A stretch of 64,000 nucleotides of DNA from Centroberyx gerrardi. Taxonomy: Eukaryota > Chordata > Actinopteri > Beryciformes > Berycidae. Position numbers and translations under genes: made by a program. This document shows positions 48,849 through 58,670 of the stretch, piece by piece. The notes under the pieces are model-generated. The model was not told the origin of the DNA and made no database searches. It worked only from the letters and a program-made list of their open reading frames with translations. The stretch spans positions 8,695,807 through 8,759,806 of the forward strand of contig NC_136017.1 of NCBI RefSeq assembly GCF_048128805.1. The letters are read 5' to 3'. Positions within the stretch are counted from its first letter, which is position 1; each line of letters starts with the position of its first letter.

Positions 48849-51800
48849 TGTCTGTGTATTTCTGTCAGGAACTTTGTCAGTGAGTTTGTTGCTGCCTCAA
48901 CCACAAGGGGTGGTATTGGGTCAAGCTATCAAATAAGCTGTCAAAAGTTAATATATGTGTCATTCTGTTTTAAATCCTTTACAAAAAATATAGTCGCTAG
49001 CTAATAGTACTAGATACATACTGTACATCCTTCTAAAACTTTAAAATATACAGCTACTACAGGTAAAATATATATATATATACCACAGAGTCATTTAGTA
49101 ATGCCAGAGAAAATAACAAAAACACCATAAAGTAGGACAATGTCTATGTTAACTCACTGTTTACTACTGCAGAAGACCCTATAGCAATATTATAGTGACT
49201 TTTCATTAGGGATGGCATTTGAGTGTTTCTCTTTTTCAGGTGTCCTTGAAAAGTCTTAAAAAGTCTTGAAAATTATCCAAATTTAAGGTCTTAAAAAGTA
49301 TTAAAATGTTATTAGAGGTCTCACTTTTTTCACCATGCAATGACAGGCTTCTTTACAATACAGAACAGGGTTAGTGGTACAATATGGCCTCCATTGTCCA
49401 TTAATATGTTCCTGTTGTCTTTTTTACACTGCTCATTTATATTTTCAGAACCTCCATTATCTACCGTATGTTCAATTGGAAATAGGCTAGTTTTGCCAGC
49501 TTTGTTTCTTTATTTAGGTTTTTGAGTTGCTCTTAAATTTAATACCGGGTAGCATTGAAATTGTGTTTAAAAAGTCTTAAATTTGGCTCTCTAAAACCTG
49601 CAGATACCCTGTTTGTGCGTTCCCCCTGACTGCAGGTACAGCTGGAACCAGAGAGGAAGACGAACAGATGACCCAGCTGCTGAAAGAGGAAGAAGCGCAG
49701 ATCTCCCACAGGATTGTAGCCTTGAGAAAAGATGTAAGAGTCTAGATACCAGATCGAACATGTATATGGATGCACTGCTGAACATCCAGTGTTAATGTGG
49801 AGTGTATTTTTCTTTTTCTCCAGTTGATCAAAGCTCTCGTGCCCAGTGACCCACATGACTCCACTAATGTTCTTCTGGAGGTCGTAGCAGGACGGACAAC
49901 AGGAGGTAAGGTCTGTTTGACATATACCGGTTGGAACTAGGATGATAATGATATTAATAGTGATGTTTTTAACCCTCTAAACTGAGACTGAAGACATTTT
50001 TTTCAGCCCCAGTTGAAATTTTGCCCACCAACTTATTTTCCTAGCAGCAGAGTAGTTTCAAGAATGTAATTGAATGATTGAACACAGGCTGGCTACCTTC
50101 CAAAGTGACCACTAGAACAAAAATACTGTAAATACTTACAACATTTGGCCAGTGGCTGCTGTTTAATAAATCCTGTGCATGTGCCTGCATGGATCACAAA
50201 ATATTCTCTCTAACACTCCACATCCTTACCTGTGGTTTCAGGTGACATCTGTCAGCAGTTCACCAGAGAAATGTTTGACATGTACCAGGGATTTGCCAGT
50301 TACAAGAATTGGGACTTTGAGGTTTTCAACTACACACCTGCTGAGTATGGTAAGGCTTCCTCTCTGTCCCGCTTGTCTGACTCTTAGTAAAATGGAGGAG
50401 AAATGGATGTTTTTCCTGGTATGGTGTTATATCTTTATGCATGCTTTCAACAGGTTCAAGACTTTGTCATCCTGTTAATTTTATTTGTCTTGGACACTTG
50501 TGAACATGAACGGATCCAGACAACCGAGGCTCTCATCTGTGATGCTGTTAACACACAGAACCTGGACCTGCTTTATTGACAATGAACTGGACTTGCTTTA
50601 TTTACTCCTAAAATGTCCGTTTCAGCATTTACATTTAAAATTAATTTTGTTAAAATGTTGTCCCTGTGTCCAAAATCAGCTTCCAGTATTTGCCTATTTA
50701 TGGCATCATGAGAGTCTTGGCTCTTATTTCTTGCTTTGGAGGATAACTGTTCATCTTCATAAATAACCAAGCTGTCCTGGATCATTGCATTGTCATTAAT
50801 TGTAATTAATATGTAAGCTCTGTTTTTAGGTGGAGTTTCACTTAAAACTGATTGTGCCCCTCAGGTGGTCTGCACCATGCAGCGGTGAGAGTAGCGGGGG
50901 AGAATGTGTACAGACATCTGAAGCATGAGGGAGGCACACACCGGGTGCAGCGGATCCCTGAGGTGGGCCTCTCCTCCAGGATGCAGCGCATCCACACCGG
51001 AACCATGACCGTCATCGTCCTGCCTCAGCCCATCGAGGTACACTGTACACTGCCAGTCTATTACTTTGTCTGTCTGCATGTATGCACGTTTGTCTCTTTA
51101 TGTCACTGCTTTTCTGATTGCTGGACTACTGTCTTTCTGACCAGCTTGATTAAAATTGTGTGTTTCTCTTGTCCTTTGTGTGTTGTGAGTGTTTTAAAAT
51201 CCTCTTTGTGTTCGTAGCTTGACGTCAGCATTGATCCAAAGGACCTGCGGATCGACACGTTCAGATCACGAGGTCCTGGAGGCCAAAGTGTTAATACAAC
51301 AGACAGCGCTGTGCGCATAGTTCATCTTCCCACAGGTAAAACATGCTTCCAGAACAGAATTATTTTAATGATTTCTTAACAATATGCTTACTTTCAAAAC
51401 TGTGACCGGGTTTACTTAGTGATGGATCATAATGACTGATTACTATATTAGTTTGTGTTGTAAATTAACACTGTGTCTACACTCCCTTGCAACATCATCA
51501 CTGTTCTGCTTATAAGTCAGGCCTTGTTGCCATCTGTTTCCATGGTTACCCCCCCCCCCCCCCCCCCAGGTACTGCAGTGGAGTGTCAGCAGTCTCGCTC
51601 TCAGCTCCAGAACCGAGACACGGCAATGCGCATGCTGAAGACCCGCCTCTACCAGAGCATGATGGGTAAAGAGTCTGAGCAGAGGCACACAGCGCGGAAG
51701 CAGCAGGTGACTGCACTCCCATGGCAACTTTTAGTAATACATTATTTACACATTCTCTTCTGTTTGGATACATCTTAACCCATAGCTGATTATTGTCTGC

Positions 51801-52467
51801 CCTTAAACCCCAGGTGGGCACCCGTTCCCAGGCAGAGAGGATTCGCTCCTACAACTTCAGCCAGGATCGCGTCACAGACCACAGAACCAGCTACGTCACC
51901 AGAGACATCAAGGTGAGAGCGTGTCAGTGTGTCTCCAAACTCTACAGGATAAATCATGAGAAACTGTCAAACCTGTAGTACATTTTATGTTTTTCATGCT
52001 TTGCTTTACTTGTAATTTCCTACCACAAAACTTAAAACAGGCATTTGCAAATACACAAGATCTGATGCAAATTTCCTTGTGTGTGATTTTAGGAGAGCAG
52101 CTATGTAGAAACCTGTTGAACAGAGACAGAAACAGTTTTATCTGTATCTTTAACCGTTTCTCTGTGTCTGTATATTTAACTGTATATATGTAAACCTTTC
52201 CTATTTGTCAAGTTTTCCTTTATGGGTGCCTCTTAATTTTTCACCAGAAGGCATCATACAGCTTCACTCCTGATATAGGTGTTGAAACCCGCCCCATCAT
52301 TTGTTTTGAACCTCCTTTGTTACTCGTACGTCACATCTGTTCTGGCTCACATTTAGGAGTTCATGAGAGGAGGGGAGGCCCTCGATGATCTGATCTCTGA
52401 CGTTCTTGACCACGGAGAGAGGGAGGCTCTTCTGGAGCTGGTGGAGAGCAGCAGCAGCAGCAGCTGA
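48441..52467 (+). CDS. mtrf1: mtrf1, mitochondrial peptide chain release factor 1
   Basis: Nine coding exons: 48441-48810, 49636-49733, 49824-49905, 50242-50349, 50865-51037, 51218-51335, 51570-51706, 51814-51912, 52357-52467 (stop TGA). All phases close, giving 431 aa (human 445). The N-terminus is Arg-rich ([19 protein letters not shown]), consistent with mitochondrial import. Residues 298-300 are the catalytic GGQ in [19 protein letters not shown]. The stop-codon recognition loop runs from P251 to T264 ([14 protein letters not shown]). AGRTTGGDICQQ and the SSRM insertion mark MTRF1 and separate it from MTRF1L, which has AGVGGQE and a shorter loop. Known role: peptide release on mitochondrial ribosomes, with MTRF1 linked to AGA/AGG stops. 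The open frame extends left to 48396 only through non-ATG codons, so ATG 48441 was chosen. The C-terminus ends in six serines. Confidence 0.93.
48818..48840. repeat. (TA)n adjoining the mtrf1 exon 1 donor
   Basis: The run begins a few bases after donor GTGAGG at 48811. Confidence 0.85.
51549..51567. repeat. pure C19 polypyrimidine tract at an mtrf1 acceptor
   Basis: Nineteen C directly precede the AG of exon 7 with no T, an unusual acceptor tract. Confidence 0.9.
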
Positions 52468-53140
52468 AACGGCCCGAGTCTGGACAGTCTGCGGATTGAC
52501 ACCCACCAGAATCTACTGATAACTGAATGCAGGCTACTGGAGCTGGAGAAGGCTACAGTGTGACTGTCTGTGAGCCAAGCATATAACTCAACATATATGC
52601 TGTTTGGTGGATACATCTATCCCACACTACCATGACTGCATATGCCTTTAGCACCGGTGGCCCCAGTGGGAATCAAACCTCCATGGAGTCACGGGACCGC
52701 CATGCCTCTCTGCTCAGTGAGCTTGAGCCTGGAACTACTAGTAGATACTAGTAGACACAAAGTGAAATGAATTGGACTGATGCAGCACTAGCAGGAGGCC
52801 AAATCCTGGTTTCGTTAAAGAAGCTCCTGTGTCTGATAGTTGACTCGGACATGGGGATGTAAACAGACGTTAATGTTATTTATTTTCAGTAAGTATCCTT
52901 GATGGTCCCTTGCCAGTGTGGGTGTGGCGAAACCACCTATCAGTTCAACACACACACTTTCACCCCCAGCATGTCACACCCTCTGTATGTGTGTGTGTGC
53001 CAGCTGACCAGGAACCTCTTCTTTCTCCCCGAGTCATCTGACCCCGTATTATAAATGAATGTTTTTCCACCCTGGTTGAAAGCAGCTTTATTTTTAACTA
53101 GTGACTGTCTTAGTGAAATAAATTATGATCATCCTTTATT
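52468..53140 (+). other. mtrf1 3' UTR
   Basis: Non-coding sequence to a poly(A) signal AATAAA at 53117-53122. It contains a reversed SINE-like fragment at about 52650-52735. Confidence 0.65.
52650..52735 (-). mobile_element. tRNA-derived SINE-like fragment in mtrf1 3' UTR
   Basis: On the minus strand it reads GAGGTTTGATTCCCAC, a good pol III B-box, preceded by GAGCAGAGAGGC. No clear tail or flanking duplication is visible. Confidence 0.35.
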
Positions 53141-53910
53141 CAAAGACCTCTGAAATGCTTTACTTTCATTGAATTATATTTCCTGAAATGAAATGACTTA
53201 AATGAGTTCAGTACGCTGTCAGTCATCAATCATGGAGATCACATTTTTTTCCCTCCTTTAATCGCCTCTCTTTTCATACTGCTCTAAGAAAGTATGACAA
53301 GTCATTCACTTTACATGGCCAATGTTCAACAAGGATGCCTTACTAGCTTTACATAAATTACACCGGTAAAAAAATACAGATATGGAAAAAAAAAAGAATA
53401 CAAAAATTTCTTTCACAATCCCTCTGTATATGTACGTCTGCAGGTAACAGACCACAGGAGAATTGTATTTACATTAATAAAATTACCAGATTGGGGAGTT
53501 GACAATGTCGTATGGCGGAGATAATGCCTATACTCATACATACCTTTATATTGATAGATTTCAGTACAAAGGGAAGACAATGGATAGTATCCAATGCTAA
53601 AAATGTTTTTGATTATGGATCCTTGCGACTCCAAGTTTCTCAGCTTAAGTCCTAAAGGCCAATTTTTCCTCTGACTAGAGGATGGAAGCCAAAAAAAACA
53701 CATGACCGTGTGGCATACATCTTGGGTTTTAAAAAAAAATCCTAATACAGCATAGCCTTCAAAGACCCAAGCAGTGCATCCAAATGTCAAAGCTCCCTGA
53801 CAGCCACATTTCACCTGTGTAGATGTTTTATTTCACACATTAAAAAAAGTCTGATACTGCAGAATTCTCATCACACTGGCTGTAAATTTGACAAAGCGCA
53901 TGTGTTTGGG
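53141..53910 (-). other. wbp4 3' UTR and short mtrf1/wbp4 convergent gap
   Basis: On the minus strand an AATAAA signal lies at 53827-53832, about 80 nt after the wbp4 stop. Further minus-strand signals near 53.1 kb could extend wbp4 to meet or overlap the mtrf1 3' end. No coding sequence is supported. Confidence 0.5.
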
Positions 53911-56900
53911 TCAGTCGTCCTTGCCCCTCTGTCGGATACTCCTGGCTTTGCCGTTCTGCGTCTTGCTCTTCCTGAACGAAGCAGGTCCGCCTTCCTCTCC
54001 GAGGGAGGTGATGGTGCGTTCCTTGAACTTGGGTTTGGGCTCTGGGGGCAACTCATCTGGAGCGCTGGCCGCACCTCCATCCACCTGGGGCAACTGCAGG
54101 TCCACATTCGCACTGGAAAGGAAAGAAAACAGAAAAATTTGAGCCTTTTAAGTCTCTGAATGCCACATCTGTACACTAGAAAATCGAATCTGCTGCTGAA
54201 ACAATCAGCAATGTGATTTGGAATGAAACTCTTCACTTATAGATGGGACACTTACTATGGGTCCTCCTCCTCTTGGATCTGTTCCCAGGTCCCATATGGG
54301 TTGACTGTCCTCGTCCTCTTGGCTTGTGTCTTTTCTTTCTTTTTCTTCTCCTCGGGTTCAGCCGTTGTGCTTTGGGCCTCTTCCTCTCCTTTGTTCTCTT
54401 CACCCTCCTCTTTCTGAGCATCATCACTCGCTTCATCCTCTCCCTCCTTTTCCGAGGGCTCGGTCTCTGCTTTTCTTTTCTGAGAACAGCAAACAGGGAC
54501 ATTTGTTAGTAGAGTTTAAAATCCCATTGATATTATTGATAACCTGTGTGGTCTGAGGATCATGTTCACAGAATCCTGACAATACTCTATGAAGTTACAG
54601 TTCTTGTTGACCAATTCTCATTCGCTGATGCGAGTCTTCTCACCCTGAAGCTGATCTTGGGGACTTTGGGTTGTTGGCTGGCTTCTCCATTGTCTTCAGC
54701 CTCCTTGGACGGCTGAGCCCCGTTGGAGCTCTCCTCTCCCCCTGAGAGAGGCTCCGGCTGAGGGGTAGATGGCTTCTCCTGACCCTCTCCCTCTCTGCTG
54801 GACCCGGACCCAGAGCCAGATCCAGATCCAGATCCAGATCCAGATGCCTCCTTTGAGGGAAGGTCCGCTGGCCTCTCCCAACTGGACTCTGTGAAGAAAG
54901 ATGGAGCATGTGAATACCAGAAAGTAGCTCCATAAAGAAGGTGAAATGGACTCCAGAAAGAGAGCAAAGTGCATAGCAAATTAAGTAAACTCAACTGGGA
55001 TTTAAAAAACATTTGGTGCTTTAAAAAATATAGAAAATTATTCTACACAAAAAAAATAATGTATTTTGGGGTTTTGTCTTTTTAAGCTTTTGTCATATGC
55101 CGCTGAGCTCACCTCCAGTCTCTGTGTTGTAATAGTAGGTATAACCATCAGGACTGACAGCTTCCATCCAAGCACAGCCCGACGAGCTCTACAGAGAAAA
55201 ACACAGTGAGCTCACACCATCACTGGAAGGCTGAAAGATGCCACTTAACATCTAAATACATGTGATAAGCAACCAACACCAGAGGCTAAAGCCCATTTAA
55301 ACAGGTAAATAATGAAATAAATATACAAGTAATGCGTGACAATCAAAGATTTACGAGAAAGTACCTCATTCTGTCCAAGCTGTGCAGAGTCTGAGCTTTC
55401 TCCCTGGAAACCCCCTGGCTTTTCCCACCGAGATTCTGTAGTAATAGTACAGAATCATTAGACTCTCTCTAACAATAGAGATAAAAACTCCTCATACATA
55501 TGACCTAAAAGTATGAAAATATCGGGGGAATATGTTGATGTACAGGTTATGCTCACCTCCGGTTACAGTGTTGTAGTAGTATGTGTGTCCATCATCTGAC
55601 TTTCCTTCCACCCAAGTCTCTGATTTGGCGGGGGCTTTAGACTCCTTTCTTGCATGCTTTTTTGTCTTTTCTTGTCTTCGGGCCTGCGGCTGTACCTGCG
55701 GCTGTACCTGAGGCTGTGCCTGAGGTGGTGTTTGGGCTGGGGAACCTAATCCCAATGCAAAAGACTTCATTAAAATGCGATCAAACAGCAAAAGTTCCTC
55801 TTGAGCGGTCTACTTTGATCTAACTAACAAAGTCAACACGTCATTTATCAGTAAAAATGTCACACAAATACCTGACTCTATTCCCATCCTCTTCATATCT
55901 TCCTGATATGCCTTCATCGCAGCTTCCTCCATCGCTGCAAACTCTTTCGACATTTTTTCCTCCTGCTTCGCCTTGTCGATGCTCTTCTTTTTAATCTGCA
56001 GCAAGGGAGATGTGAGATGTGTTAATAACCAATAAGAAGACAACTTTGGGGTGAGAGTGTTATGCCTGGACCTTATCTCTCCTGCCAGTCCTGAGAACTG
56101 TGCCAAGTTGTTCTCGTTAGTGTAGGACATGCCTGTTCTGTGCAACAGAGACCCCTACTGATGACTATAGTATATGTATAGTCCTGTGTATGCCAACTGC
56201 AAGCATATGTGCATCTATGTGTGTATATGAACAAACTAACCAAGGATCTGCATGGGCAGGCCTAGTTCTGAATTTGTGAATACACTAAAATTCACTTCAA
56301 ATGGTTTGAGAAAGTCAAGCGGGAAACAGAATCATTCTTGAATTGCAGGAGTCTTCATTAAATAAAATGCAGACAGATTTAACAGATCTGTAATGTCAGC
56401 TGTTTGACAGGTTGAGCGTCTGGACAAATGTAAAATGCACACATAACTGTCCTCACACTGCCAAAAAGTGCAGGGTTATAGTTAATCTACCGTTCAGTTA
56501 ATAATCATTGAATTGAATTACATATTTCCTGCAGTTCAATTGATTCCTGGAGATCATATAATCAGTAAAATTAAGATTTTTGCAGCAATTCACTCTTGAT
56601 TTGTGGATTGATTCAACCCCTGCTTACAAAGAAGAAAGCCTAGATGATAAGGATTGCAAGGATACCTCAGCAATTTTGGCAGCAACATTTTCTTTGTGAT
56701 TCTTCCCTCTTTCATGGAACTCAACACTCTGCAGAGGAAAACAAACATGATGAGACACACTTGCTTCACAATGAGAAGTCAGATTATCATCTTGACCCCA
56801 GCAACATTATAAATGTTTTGGGCTACTCACTGGCTTATTGTCTGCTATCCAACACTTGCAGTACTGACAGAATTTCTTCGGCTGTGATTTCCAGTAGTCA

Positions 56901-57057
56901 GCCCTGAAAATGCACAGAAATATTAGCAGACATGTTTAAGTTCAAGCTAGCATTGATAGCTAACGGTAACTTTGGCTGTATTTATGGGCTGAGTAATTCA
57001 TTCGCTGTAATGCATATCGTACATATAAAAGCTTTAAGTGAATCTCCATACTCACAT
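53911..57057 (-). CDS. wbp4: wbp4, WW domain-binding protein 4 (FBP21), spliceosomal
   Basis: Ten coding exons on the minus strand: 57056-57057, 56831-56903, 56666-56728, 55872-55995, 55557-55745, 55365-55435, 55113-55188, 54644-54888, 54256-54479, 53911-54112 (stop TGA 53911-53913). All phases close, giving 422 aa (human 376). Residues 13, 16, 30 and 36 (C, C, H, H) form the U1-type zinc finger in MADYWKSQPKKFCQYCKCWI. WW1 spans W132-W154-P157 and WW2 spans W181-W203-P206. A Q/P/V repeat precedes WW1, an (SG)7 run (215-228) follows WW2, and a Lys/Glu-rich region leads to VNPYGTWEQI and the conserved tail FKERTITSLGEEG...RSIRQRG. Known role: an accessory spliceosome component binding proline-rich splicing factors. 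The start codon is split by intron 1 (AT|G). Confidence 0.94.
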
Positions 57058-57386
57058 TTTTTAAGTCTTGGTTTTAAAAGGCGGCGAAGAAGCTAAAACG
57101 AACTACATAAAGACAACCGCTCCGCACATTTCAGGAATAACAACACTGTCCGTTTCTGATGACGCAATCACTAGTCGTCGTTGAAACCAGCCTCTTTCCA
57201 CAAAAGTACCGTTTAGCTTAGTTTATCTGAATATAGTAGTATTTCACCGTACACAGGTCATAGAAAAAATTCTATCGTATTGTATTATGTGAATATGATG
57301 ATGTGATTACTATATACAAATATGACCACACCTCGATGTTGTGTGTGATCAATAATTACCCATCAGTCCACAGTGTTAGCAGGACT
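57058..57386. other. wbp4 upstream region
   Basis: wbp4 promoter side (read on -) with an ATTGG-poor, moderately CpG-containing stretch at 57070-57180, followed by AT-rich spacer up to the tRNA gene. No TATA box is recognised. Confidence 0.45.
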
Positions 57387-57458
57387 TCCCATATGGTCTA
57401 GCGGTTAGGATTCCTGGTTTTCACCCAGGCGGCCCGGGTTCGACTCCCGGTATGGGAA
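57387..57458 (+). tRNA. tRNA-Glu (anticodon UUC)
   Basis: A 72-nt cloverleaf: acceptor stem TCCCATA/TATGGGA (57387-57393 with 57451-57457), discriminator A at 57458, and anticodon arm CCTGG-TTTTCAC-CCAGG with anticodon TTC at 57420-57422. The internal A box (TGGTCTAGCGG) and B box (GGTTCGACTCC) are intact. No intron and no encoded CCA, as in nuclear tRNA genes. A pol III terminator TTTT lies at about 57463-57466. It appears functional: all stems are paired and no base looks degraded. Confidence 0.97.
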
Positions 57459-57679
57459 CAACTCTTTTGCCCTGAAAACCCTTATCCAAGCTTGTAACAC
57501 TGGGATTTATAGTATAATTTATGCATTTGTTGGCCTTTCGTGTCACAGCGACCGTAATTATCTAAAAAAAGACATTCACATACAAACTTCATGCTAGCCT
57601 AATTCAAGAAATTTGGATAAGTACACTGTGCCTGTGTCATGCCTCTAAATCCTCAAATTACAATCCAATCCCTTTCTCT

Positions 57680-58640
57680 AACAAAAAACTTTATAATATT
57701 ACTATAGAGTTTATACTGACCGTATCAATACATGGTTTAGGTCCTATGGCATCACTATAACATTCCCATGATATTCCTGCAAGGTTTTATAGGTTTGCTG
57801 GGTATCCTTTTACAACTTGTTATTGGATTATTACAGGTCTTTTTCATAAGGACTGAGAAAGAAACAAGCCACAGTCAAAAATACATAATGTTCTAACTTT
57901 AATTCCATCAGATTATCTCTCTCATCTCCAGCGACTGGTCTGAAAGCTGTATTCAGGCTTATCAAATTGAAGTGCTACTACAATCTTAGGACACTTGCGG
58001 ATCATTTTTACTGGTTTCAATAAATACCACATCCTTTATTGATTATTGACATCACTATAAGTTTTATTCCAAACCCTTATCAAATATATGTCCTTATAAC
58101 AAACAAACTTAAAAAATGGGCAGTACAGATATATTTATTTGGAGCCTGCACAAAGACAACGCAAAGTCAAATGGTGACTTTGCCATAGCAACACATAAGC
58201 TTTATGAGTTTCATTCACAACTCAATACTTACTCCCACCATTTAAAGATGTTCATTTACATGGATATGCCCACTCTATACATCCACTTTATCCCTCATGA
58301 GGCAAAGATCATTTCAAAGGCTTGCTCTGAGATTCCTTCCTATATCAGCTCTACCATCTATATGATATGGTATAATATAGAAAAACTTACATTGCTATAA
58401 GAACAGTGTAGGTATTATAGTTCACAGTTAAAAACCTAACTTACAGGAATTCCTATAGCATCATTAATCCTCAAATTCAATGATGTTCCCTTGAAAACAA
58501 AACACAGACAAAAATCACAATCTTATTGGAATATGGAAAACTCAATGACTATCAGTACAAGAATAAGCTACTGTGCGTATTACAGTTCATAGTTAAAATA
58601 TCCTACAGGGATTCCTATAGAAATATGAAAGCTTACTTAG
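57680..58640. repeat. AT-rich dispersed repeat block with a diverged ~60-bp direct repeat
   Basis: 58399-58458 and 58559-58620 are related copies (shared AGTTCA.AGTTAAAA, CTACAGG/TTACAGG, ATTCCTATAG). Sequence at 57700-57860 (TTTATACTGACC, CATGATATT) resembles 23230-23345 (TTTACACTGACC, CATGATATT), suggesting one dispersed family present twice in the window. No gene is supported. Confidence 0.4.
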
Positions 58641-58670
58641 GCCTAATTAAATCCGGGCCATGGTGTTCAG

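Noticed and set aside
54233-54509. Alternative frames over the wbp4 Lys/Glu-rich exon
   Set aside because: Shadows of the real wbp4 exon 9 (54256-54479); only the minus-strand frame joins its neighbours in phase.
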